13,326 nucleotides of DNA, taken from assembly GCA_000434635.1 (NCBI GenBank), contig HF988106.1:40597-53922 (forward strand), written 5' to 3'. The notes below the pieces were generated by a model that saw only the letters and a program-made list of their open reading frames with translations, made no database searches and was not told the DNA's origin. This document shows, in pieces, positions 6,546-11,899 of the stretch (positions are counted from its first letter, which is position 1; the number at the start of each line of letters is the position of its first letter). The DNA comes from Firmicutes bacterium CAG:110 (lineage in GTDB: Bacteria; Bacillota; Clostridia; Oscillospirales; Oscillospiraceae). Made by a program: the position numbers and the translations under genes.

Positions 6546-7265
6546 TTATTGTCTGTGACCCGATGTTCCCGTGAGCTTGCCCCGTGGGGCGCGGCTGTAG
6601 TGGTGCTGTACCCCCACCCGGCTGCCGTCCTGCTGGAGAAAGATCTGCTCGATCAGCAGCAGCGGCGTTCCCTCCGGGCACTCCAGCGCCCGCGCCGGTT
6701 CTCCCTCCGCCGCGACGGCCGTGACCGTGATCTGGGAATACACCGAAAACGAGGACAGCTTGGCAAAGGTCAGATCCGGCAGCACGGCGTATCGGATCTC
6801 GCTTTCCACGGACGGATACGCCCGGGCATAGGGGACGTACTTCACGTCAAATGCCACCGGCTGCCCCTCCCCGTCCCGGGATATCTGGGAGAATTCAATG
6901 ACCTTCCGGTTCGCAGGAATGTCCAGCAACTCCTGCAGCCGCTCGTCCGGCAGGATGCCGTGGATGTCCCGGTATTGCAGCTCCGTCCCCTCCAGTTCCT
7001 CGGACAGGGACAGAACCATATCGTTGTGATTTGGCTGGCTGACAAAATAGCCGATCTTGGGGCGGGAGAAGATCAGTCCCTCATTTTCCAGCTGCTGCAA
7101 GCCTCGGCGCACGGTCTCCCGGCTGGCGCCGAATTCCTGACACAGATGGCTCTCCGACGGCAGCAGGTCTCCGGGGCGGTACTGCCCCGTGAAGATCTGG
7201 GTCCGCAGAGACGCATGGACGACGGCATAGACCGGCGTCTGCTCACTTGGCTGCTTCTTTCCCAT
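6546..7265 (-). CDS. GntR family regulator, HutC subfamily (UTRA domain)
   Basis: 239 aa transcription factor. Residues about 12-76 form the GntR winged helix (PVYAVVHASLR, GDLLPSESHLCQEFGASRETVRRGLQQLENEGL, then the wing GYFV). Residues about 95-230 match the UTRA ligand-binding fold typical of the HutC subfamily, whose members usually sense small metabolites (sugar phosphates, amino acids, histidine breakdown products). Its ATG lies inside the 3' end of corrinoid protein 1 (23-bp overlap), preceded by GGAGGT 5-6 nt upstream, so the two are cotranscribed and coupled. The likely target is the perfect GTCTAGAC palindrome on the divergent promoter at 8700-8711, which fits the HutC-type consensus GTNTANAC. 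Repression relieved by the methylated substrate or a derivative is inferred. Confidence 0.88.
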   Translation of the reverse strand: MGKKQPSEQTPVYAVVHASLRTQIFTGQYRPGDLLPSESHLCQEFGASRETVRRGLQQLENEGLIFSRPKIGYFVSQPNHNDMVLSLSEELEGTELQYRDIHGILPDERLQELLDIPANRKVIEFSQISRDGEGQPVAFDVKYVPYARAYPSVESEIRYAVLPDLTFAKLSSFSVYSQITVTAVAAEGEPARALECPEGTPLLLIEQIFLQQDGSRVGVQHHYSRAPRGKLTGTSGHRQ

Positions 7266-7890
7266 CCACTACCTCCTTGCAGAACCGCACGGTTCGGTTG
7301 CTGTCGTAAGCCCAGCCGTCGGCCCCCACGTGATGCATCAGATACTCGCTGGTGCACAGGCCGCCGATCAGCACCTTCACCTGATCCCGAAGTCCCGCGT
7401 CCGTCAATGCCTGAATGGTCTGGACCATGGCCTCCTGCGCGGTGGTCAGCACGCCGCTGAGCAGCACCACATCCGGGTGATAGTTCCGAACCGCATGGAC
7501 GAACCGCTCCGGCTTGACGTCGATGCCTAAGTCCACCACGTCGAACCGCTCCGCCCGAAGCAGACTGACGATGATGTCCTTGCCGATGTCGTGGATATCC
7601 CCCGCCACCACGCCGATGACCACCTTCCCCACAGGCCGGGGCGCGCCGCCGGAACGCAGAGGCTCCCGCTCGTTCAGGGCGCTGCGGTAGATCATGCCGG
7701 AGACGATCAGGTCGGCAATGAAATAGTCTCCCCGCTCAAAGCGGGTGCCCACGGCGCTGATGCCGGTGTTCAGGCACTGCTGAATTTCCTCAAAGGAGTG
7801 TCCCTCTGCCGCCATCTGCCGGACGGTGGCGATCACCAGATCTTCATTCAGATCGGCCATTGCCTCAATAAGCTGTCTGTTCAGATCCAT
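7243..7890 (-). CDS. Corrinoid (B12-binding) methyl-carrier protein 1
   Basis: 215 aa protein with the two-part architecture of methyltransferase corrinoid proteins. A helical B12-binding-2 domain (about 1-80, with GISAVGTRFERGDYFIADLI at 43-62) precedes a Rossmann-like B12 domain (about 88-210). The cobalt-ligating motif DxHxxG is GDIHDIG (Asp98, His100, Gly103), followed by SGVL (145-148) and GG (176-177). It carries methyl-cobalamin between methyltransferases. The chosen ATG at 7890 fits the family N-terminus and has AAAGGGA 5 nt upstream; an in-frame ATG at 7926 overlaps the flavodoxin stop (ATGA) and would add 12 residues. It sits between flavodoxin and the GntR gene, on the opposite strand from the other corrinoid protein, and no methyltransferase is in its own operon. 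Confidence 0.9.
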   Translation of the reverse strand: MDLNRQLIEAMADLNEDLVIATVRQMAAEGHSFEEIQQCLNTGISAVGTRFERGDYFIADLIVSGMIYRSALNEREPLRSGGAPRPVGKVVIGVVAGDIHDIGKDIIVSLLRAERFDVVDLGIDVKPERFVHAVRNYHPDVVLLSGVLTTAQEAMVQTIQALTDAGLRDQVKVLIGGLCTSEYLMHHVGADGWAYDSNRTVRFCKEVVDGKEAAK

Positions 7891-7922
7891 GCTGTTCCCT
7901 TTCTTTGTGTCGGTTTCGTTAA

Positions 7923-8447
7923 TCATTTTCCAAGGTATGCAATGATCGGTTCGATGTACTTTTTATCCGTCCAATCGCACTTATCTTCCCCTGCGGCCAT
8001 CAGCGTCTTTTCCCATACTTCATAATCAGCGGGGTCTTTCTTGGAAACGGCCTTTCTGAGTAACTTGCATAATGTTCTGTCCTTGAGCGACATTGCGTCC
8101 ATATCCCACGCGCCGCGGCAATAAAAGACGGGAATATCAGATAACATGTCCTTCATGTTATGCTCTCTGCACTGCTGGAACGCGCTTTCTTCATAAGGCG
8201 ACGCGCCGCAGCAGAATACGAGAATCTTTTTCCCCGTTAATTTACCGATGTTCCTTTTCAGGAAGGACAACCCGGCAATGCCGGAAGCATATATCCCGCC
8301 TCCCAGAATGATCGTATCGTACTTCTCAATTTCCTTAATATCCGCTTTCTTTGTCTCCATGCACGGATATCCCGTTTCTTCAGCGAGCCAGTCGGCATAT
8401 TTCTTCGCGGCGCCGTATTTCGATTGATACAGAATTACCCCATCCAT
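7923..8447 (-). CDS. Flavodoxin domain protein
   Basis: 174 aa, from an ATG at 8447 with GGGAGGA 6 nt upstream; an earlier in-frame ATG at 8462 overlaps the SD. It resembles single-domain flavodoxins of the Flavodoxin_5 / HemG-like type. The FMN phosphate loop is YQSKYGAAKK (7-16), followed by IILGGGIYASGIAGL (46-60) and LVFCCGASP (76-84), which line the flavin. It is cytosolic, with no membrane segment, and should carry electrons at low potential. The stop (TGA 7925-7923) overlaps a possible start of corrinoid protein 1. That link suggests, but does not prove, a role in reducing oxidised Co(II) corrinoid, as flavodoxin does for MetH in E. coli. Base composition is visibly lower in GC than its neighbours, so it may have been acquired separately. 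Confidence 0.82.
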   Translation of the reverse strand: MDGVILYQSKYGAAKKYADWLAEETGYPCMETKKADIKEIEKYDTIILGGGIYASGIAGLSFLKRNIGKLTGKKILVFCCGASPYEESAFQQCREHNMKDMLSDIPVFYCRGAWDMDAMSLKDRTLCKLLRKAVSKKDPADYEVWEKTLMAAGEDKCDWTDKKYIEPIIAYLGK

Positions 8448-8472
8448 AAACGTTCCTCCCAAAATCTTGATT

Positions 8473-8498
8473 TGACAGTCTGGCGCATTAAACTGTCA
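8473..8498. repeat. Spaced inverted repeat at the leftward transcription start
   Basis: TGACAGT (8473-8479) and ACTGTCA (8492-8498) are exact inverted copies separated by 12 nt. The repeat lies just downstream of the leftward -10 box (8510-8505), so it covers the likely start and early leader of the flavodoxin operon. It could be an operator for a dimer or an RNA hairpin in the leader. Confidence 0.55.
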
Positions 8499-8504
8499 GA
8501 TTCT

Positions 8505-8533
8505 ATTATAATTTAATAGTATACAACATTTTC
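8505..8533 (-). promoter_or_regulatory. Candidate promoter of the flavodoxin-corrinoid-GntR operon
   Basis: On the minus strand TATAAT (8510-8505) is a perfect -10, but the hexamer 17 nt upstream is GAAAAT, a poor -35. Transcription would start near 8498. The weak -35 may mean an activator is needed, or that another element further upstream (TTCAAA with TATACT, 16-nt spacing) is used. Confidence 0.45.
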
Positions 8534-8670
8534 CGGCATTTTGAAACTGGTTTTGGAATAAAAATAATGAAATATTTCACACGCAGGCAGGGTGGAAAAG
8601 CACCCGTTCAGCAAAGTGACCATTTCCCGGGGAATGGAATTGTGGGAATTGTAGATTTTCGCCATATCCG

Positions 8671-8699
8671 TTGACATGGGCTTCCGCATGTACTATAAT
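8671..8699 (+). promoter_or_regulatory. Consensus sigma-A promoter of the methyltransferase operon
   Basis: Perfect TTGACA (8671-8676) and perfect TATAAT (8694-8699) with the optimal 17-nt spacer. Such a strong core promoter next to a substrate-specific operon implies tight repression; the adjoining palindrome at 8700-8711 is the likely control site. Confidence 0.9.
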
Positions 8700-8711
8700 T
8701 TGTCTAGACAA
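8700..8711. promoter_or_regulatory. Palindromic operator, likely for the GntR/HutC regulator
   Basis: TTGTCTAGACAA is a perfect 12-bp palindrome starting directly after the -10 box and covering the expected transcription start (about 8706). Its core GTCTAGAC fits the HutC-subfamily consensus GTNTANAC, and a HutC-type (UTRA) regulator is encoded in the divergent operon. I saw no second copy of the core in the control region. Confidence 0.75.
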
Positions 8712-8764
8712 GTTGAAGATACATGAAGCATGCAGAAAATTCTCCGGAAAGGACGTGGATCATC

Positions 8765-9574
8765 ATGATCATTATTGGCGAAAAAATCAACGGCGCCATT
8801 CCCTCCATCAAGGCAGCCATCGCCGGGCACGACGAGGCGCTCATCGTGGAGCGGACGCTGGCACAGGCGAACGCCGGGGCAGATTTCCTGGACTGCGCCC
8901 CCAGCACCGCCACGGACATCGAGTATGAGACCATGGTCTGGCTCATCGGGCTGATGCAGGGCGTGACCCAGACGCCGCTGTGCATCGACAGCCCCAACGC
9001 AAAGCTCTTAGCGCGGATTCTGGAAGAGGGCCACGTTGCCCGCCCCGGCATGGTAAACTCCGTCAACGAAGAGGGCGACAAGTGCGAGACCATTTTCCCC
9101 CTGATTGCGGGGACCCCGTGGCACGTGGTGGGTCTGACCTGTGATCGGGACGGCATCCCCGCCGACCCGGAGAAGAAAATCGACATCGCCAAACGGATCA
9201 TCGACAAGGCGGACAAGTACGGCGTGGCGCTGAACCAGCTGCACATCGACCCCTGCGTCATGGCCATCGCCACCATGCCCACCTCCATGAAGGATTTCGA
9301 GCGCTGCATCCGGGGCATCCACGAGTACGCTCCCACCGTCAAGGTCACGGGCGCGATCTCCAACATTTCCTTTGACATGCCCGCAAGAAAGTATGTCAAC
9401 ATGAATTGCATGGCCTACGCCATCGCGGCGGGGCTGGACAGCGCCATTATGGATCCCTGCAACATGGACATGATCGGCACCATCTACGCCTGCGAAGCTC
9501 TGACCATGAAGGACAAGGGCGGCAGAAAATATAACCGGGCTTACCGTCAGGGCAGGTTCGGTGTAAAGAAATAA
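8765..9574 (+). CDS. Pterin-binding (methyltetrahydrofolate:corrinoid) methyltransferase
   Basis: 269 aa protein with the dihydropteroate-synthase-like TIM barrel of corrinoid methyltransferases (AcsE, MtgA, MTII components). Landmarks: the family start MIIIGEKING, GADFLDCAPS (38-47, the pterin-binding Asp43), PLCIDSPN (71-78), DP at 162-163, and GAISNISFDMPAR (196-208) with the conserved Asn and Ser that contact the methyl-pterin. It should move methyl groups between the corrinoid protein and tetrahydrofolate in the cytosol; the reverse direction is chemically possible. The ATG at 8765 gives the normal family N-terminus, with AAAGGA 11 nt upstream. It is the first gene of the rightward operon, 13 bp before corrinoid protein 2. 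Confidence 0.88.
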   Translation: MIIIGEKINGAIPSIKAAIAGHDEALIVERTLAQANAGADFLDCAPSTATDIEYETMVWLIGLMQGVTQTPLCIDSPNAKLLARILEEGHVARPGMVNSVNEEGDKCETIFPLIAGTPWHVVGLTCDRDGIPADPEKKIDIAKRIIDKADKYGVALNQLHIDPCVMAIATMPTSMKDFERCIRGIHEYAPTVKVTGAISNISFDMPARKYVNMNCMAYAIAAGLDSAIMDPCNMDMIGTIYACEALTMKDKGGRKYNRAYRQGRFGVKK

Positions 9575-9587
9575 AGGGGGAAACGCA

Positions 9588-10226
9588 ATGATCGACTACG
9601 AAGAACTGGCCGAGGCCATGGGCGATCTGGACGAGGATACCGTCAAGGAGCTTCTGGAAACGGTCATGGCGGACGGCGGCTCCGGCGCACAGCAAGCGAT
9701 GGACGCCTGCCAGAAGGGAATGGACATCGTCGGCTCCCGGTTTGAGAGCGGCGAGTATTTCGTTGGCGACCTGATCTACGCGGGCGAGCTGATGACCGAC
9801 GCCGTATCCATTCTGAAGGACGCGCTGGTCACCGGCGACGGCGGCGGCACCAAGACGAAGATGATCCTGTGTACCGTCAAGGACGACCTGCACGACATCG
9901 GCAAGAACATTGTTCGCTCCATGCTGGAAGCGGCAGGCTTTGAGGTGCTGGATCTGGGCATCGACGTCCCCGCCTCGGAGATCGTAAAAGCGGCGAAGGA
10001 AAACAGCATCAAGATTGTCGCCCTGTCCGGCGTTCTGACGCTGGCCATTGATTCCATGAAGGCGACTGTGGAAGCGTTCAAGGCAGACGGAATGGACGAT
10101 GTGAAGATCATCATCGGCGGCGCGCCGGTCAGCGAGGAAGCCATGAAGATCACCGGCGCCGACGAATGGGCGCACAGCCCCCAGAAAACCGTTCAGGTCT
10201 GCAAGGACTGGGCGGAAGCGATTTAA
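9588..10226 (+). CDS. Corrinoid (B12-binding) methyl-carrier protein 2
   Basis: 212 aa corrinoid protein with a helical cap domain (about 1-83, GMDIVGSRFESGEYFVGDLI at 44-63) and a B12-binding domain (about 88-208). The lower-ligand motif is KDDLHDIGKN (Asp100, His102, Gly105), then SGVL (147-150) and GGAP (177-180). It is the expected shuttle between the URO-D methyltransferase (downstream) and the pterin methyltransferase (upstream). AGGGGGAA lies about 5 nt before the ATG, and the gaps to both neighbours are 12-13 bp, so the three genes form a tight operon. It resembles corrinoid protein 1 in layout but differs clearly in sequence, so it is not a recent duplicate. Confidence 0.93.
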   Translation: MIDYEELAEAMGDLDEDTVKELLETVMADGGSGAQQAMDACQKGMDIVGSRFESGEYFVGDLIYAGELMTDAVSILKDALVTGDGGGTKTKMILCTVKDDLHDIGKNIVRSMLEAAGFEVLDLGIDVPASEIVKAAKENSIKIVALSGVLTLAIDSMKATVEAFKADGMDDVKIIIGGAPVSEEAMKITGADEWAHSPQKTVQVCKDWAEAI

Positions 10227-10238
10227 GGAGGCACGGCC

Positions 10239-11411
10239 ATGACCCCACAGGAGCTTAAACAGCACCGCATTCAGCTGTTCCGGGACTGCGCCGCCTGGCG
10301 CAAGCCGGAGCGGGTTCCGTTCCTTGCCAACATTGTAACCTGGAAAATCATCGATTCAGGCTACAAATTCAGCGAAGCGCTCCATGATTACGACATCATG
10401 GGCAAGTGCGTGACAAACTTTTTGGACAAGTACAACGTGGACGTGCTGACGGACACCGGCGTCCGCAACCCCATGCGCATCCCCGAAGCCATCGGCGAGT
10501 CCTACTATTATGTAAACGACGAAGCGGAAGCCCTGGGCGTTCACGCCTATTCCCTGTGTGAGAAGCAGGAGCTGGCTGAGCTGGCGCAGGATACGGACAA
10601 ATTCGTCTGGGAGAAAATGCTTCCCCGGAAGTTCCCCAATTTCCAGCATCTGAAGAAGGAAGACTTCCAGCGGGCACTGGATGAGCAGCTCGCTTTCAAC
10701 AACTACACTGCCGGGATCACAAAGGTGGTGCGGGAGCAGTACGGTCTGCCCGCCCTGACTTCCCTGAAGTGCGGCTTCCCCAATGCCGGTGTAGAGGAAA
10801 TGTTCAGCATGGTTCGGGGCATCCGTGGTTTATCTCTGGATATGCGCCGGAATCCGGATGACCTGCTGGCCTGCATCCACGCATACGAAAAGAAAACGCT
10901 GGACCCCGTCATTGAGAAGGTTTACGCCTCTGAGGACGGCCCGGATCCGGACGCCTGCTTCGATCTTGGCATTATGCTGCTGGCACACACCGTCATGAGC
11001 GAAGCCCAGTGGGAAAAATTCTACTGGCCCTCCCTGAAGCGTCTGCTGGACGCGGCCGCCGCCAAGAAGAAGTCCGTCCGTCTGACGGTGGAGGGTTCCC
11101 TTTCCCGGTTCTTCCGGTACTTCGCTGACTACCCCAAGGGCGTCGTGACCCTGAATCTGGATCAGGACGACGTGGTGGAAGCCCGTCAGGCGCTGCCAAA
11201 CTGCTGCATCGCCGGTGGCCTGACCGCCGCCATGCTGGGGCGGGGTACGCCTCAGGATTGCATCGACAGACTGGAGTACCTGTACGATGCCATGGACGCC
11301 AAAAACGGCGGTTTCATCCTGACCACGGACAAGTTCATCTCTTACCGCAACGACGCGAAGCCCGAGAATCTGAAAGCCGTGTGCGACTTCGTCACGTCCT
11401 ACCGGTTCTAA
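10239..11411 (+). CDS. URO-D family methyltransferase (substrate:corrinoid, MT-I)
   Basis: 390 aa member of the uroporphyrinogen decarboxylase fold family, which in corrinoid operons transfers methyl groups from a substrate to the corrinoid protein (MtaA/MtbA, CmuA and ether-cleaving MT-I relatives). Family features: RKPERVPF (21-28), GFPNAGVEEMFSMVRGIRGLSLDM (179-202), IAGGLTAAMLGRGTPQDCIDRL (324-345), KPENLKAV (374-381). The classical zinc set HxC...Cys of MtaA is not seen: the HxC position reads TVEGS (283-287) and the last Cys position reads ILTTDK (360-365). True heme-pathway UroD is unlikely, given the operon and these differences. GGAGG lies 8 nt before the ATG. The stop is TAA with no internal amber codon. 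The substrate is unknown. Confidence 0.85.
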   Translation: MTPQELKQHRIQLFRDCAAWRKPERVPFLANIVTWKIIDSGYKFSEALHDYDIMGKCVTNFLDKYNVDVLTDTGVRNPMRIPEAIGESYYYVNDEAEALGVHAYSLCEKQELAELAQDTDKFVWEKMLPRKFPNFQHLKKEDFQRALDEQLAFNNYTAGITKVVREQYGLPALTSLKCGFPNAGVEEMFSMVRGIRGLSLDMRRNPDDLLACIHAYEKKTLDPVIEKVYASEDGPDPDACFDLGIMLLAHTVMSEAQWEKFYWPSLKRLLDAAAAKKKSVRLTVEGSLSRFFRYFADYPKGVVTLNLDQDDVVEARQALPNCCIAGGLTAAMLGRGTPQDCIDRLEYLYDAMDAKNGGFILTTDKFISYRNDAKPENLKAVCDFVTSYRF

Positions 11412-11417
11412 TACTAT

Positions 11418-11602
11418 TTCCTGATTAAAATCTTAATTTTAATCAGGAAGGCATCGCCTGAAGGCGCTGCCGGAAATCAAAAAAATACATCTGCGCTGCC
11501 GGTTTTGTGATTTATAAGGAAAGAAATCACAAAACAAGTCTCATATGAACTCCATGCCCTTCAGGCAATTAAAACCTTTTTTTAAGATTTTAATTGGAGT
11601 TC
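11418..11602. repeat. Hairpin-rich quasi-palindromic element (MITE/REP-like or structured RNA)
   Basis: 185 bp filled with nested inverted repeats. Hairpin 1: TTCCTGATTAAAAT (11418-11431) with its exact complement at 11436-11449. Hairpin 2: GGCATCGCC (11450-11458) with GGCGCTGCC (11463-11471), one mismatch. Hairpin 3: GTTTTGTGATTT (11502-11513) with 11524-11535, exact. Hairpin 4: GAACTCC (11547-11553) with GGAGTTC (11596-11602), enclosing AATTAAAA (11567-11574) with TTTTAATT (11588-11595). Left and right halves also pair with each other: ATTAAAATCTTAA (11424-11436) with 11582-11594, and GCCTGAAGG (11456-11464) with 11558-11566. None of the hairpins ends in a proper T-run in the plus direction. 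It starts 7 bp after the URO-D stop. No transposase is present. Confidence 0.75.
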
Positions 11603-11610
11603 AGTATAAA
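11582..11610 (+). promoter_or_regulatory. Candidate promoter for the small ORF and transporter
   Basis: TATAAA (11605-11610) with TTAAGA (11582-11587) 17 nt upstream. The -35 is weak, and it lies in the right arm of the hairpin-rich element. If real, the small ORF and transporter could be transcribed apart from the methyltransferase genes. Confidence 0.3.
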
Positions 11611-11663
11611 ACAGAACTGCCTCTGCAAATTCCCGCGACCCCTCAGAAAGGAGGTTTCCGCTT

Positions 11664-11801
11664 ATGGAAGAAAAAGGCGAATACACCCAATACCCGGAGG
11701 CTTTCGAGCGGCTTCTGAAGGAACTGAATTTCCCCACGGACAACGAGGCCGTCAAGAGAGTACTTCTTTCCATCACGATCAATTCCCTTTTGCACTACTG
11801 A
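11664..11801 (+). CDS. Small hypothetical protein, 45 aa
   Basis: ATG at 11664 with a perfect AGGAGG 8 nt upstream, ending at TGA 11799-11801. The predicted 45-residue product is acidic in its first half (EEKGEY, PEAFERLLKEL) and ends in a hydrophobic stretch (VLLSITINSLLHY), with no Cys, signal peptide or known motif that I recognise. The strong SD, its position inside an operon gap, and the absence of any overlapping ORF on the same strand with a comparable SD support real translation. It could be a small regulatory or transporter-associated protein, or a leader peptide coupling translation to the transporter 98 bp downstream. It could also be the decayed end of a longer gene. Confidence 0.55.
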   Translation: MEEKGEYTQYPEAFERLLKELNFPTDNEAVKRVLLSITINSLLHY

Positions 11802-11899
11802 TCCCCGCCCGGCGGGCGCCCACCTAACCATGTGATATTATCCCTTACGGGAAACGATATCCGCCCCCGCAAAAACAAAAAAACAGGAGGAATAAAGAA
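11802..11899 (+). other. Leader between the small ORF and the transporter
   Basis: 98 bp with two weak hairpins (CGCCC-ggc-GGGCG near 11806-11818, and GATAT..TCCC-ttac-GGGA..ATATC near 11834-11861) and no T-run, so neither is a clear terminator. TG-A-TATTAT (11833-11841) resembles an extended -10 but has no -35. An A-rich stretch precedes the AGGAGG of the transporter. Confidence 0.4.

Larger units (their letters stand above)
8448..8764. other. Divergent control region of the two corrinoid operons
   Basis: 317 bp without a credible gene, AT-rich near the flavodoxin end. It holds a spaced inverted repeat and -10 box for the leftward operon, a consensus promoter and palindromic operator for the rightward operon, and between them a stretch (8521-8665) in which I see only a minor hairpin (GGGTG-gaaaag-CACCC near 8590-8606). 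No B12-box or other cobalamin-riboswitch signature was recognised. A short in-frame extension upstream of 8765 (from 8723) has no good SD. Confidence 0.6.

Noticed and set aside
8521..8665. A cobalamin riboswitch controlling the corrinoid operons
   Set aside because: No B12-box sequence or its usual supporting stems was found on either strand, and the rightward promoter lies downstream of this stretch.
8723..8764. Longer start for the pterin methyltransferase at 8723
   Set aside because: The extra residues do not fit the family N-terminus, and only GAAGA precedes that ATG, whereas AAAGGA precedes 8765.
10239..11411. MttB-type or pyrrolysine-containing methyltransferase
   Set aside because: The frame is complete with a single terminal TAA and no internal TAG, and the sequence belongs to the URO-D fold rather than MttB.
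10239..11411. Genuine uroporphyrinogen decarboxylase of heme synthesis (hemE)
   Set aside because: The N-terminal and active-site signatures of HemE are missing, and the operon contains corrinoid and pterin methyltransferase genes instead of heme genes.
11418..11449. Simple Rho-independent terminator after the URO-D gene
   Set aside because: The 14-bp stem is AT-rich and followed by GGCATCGCC rather than a T-run, so it is treated as part of a larger structured element.
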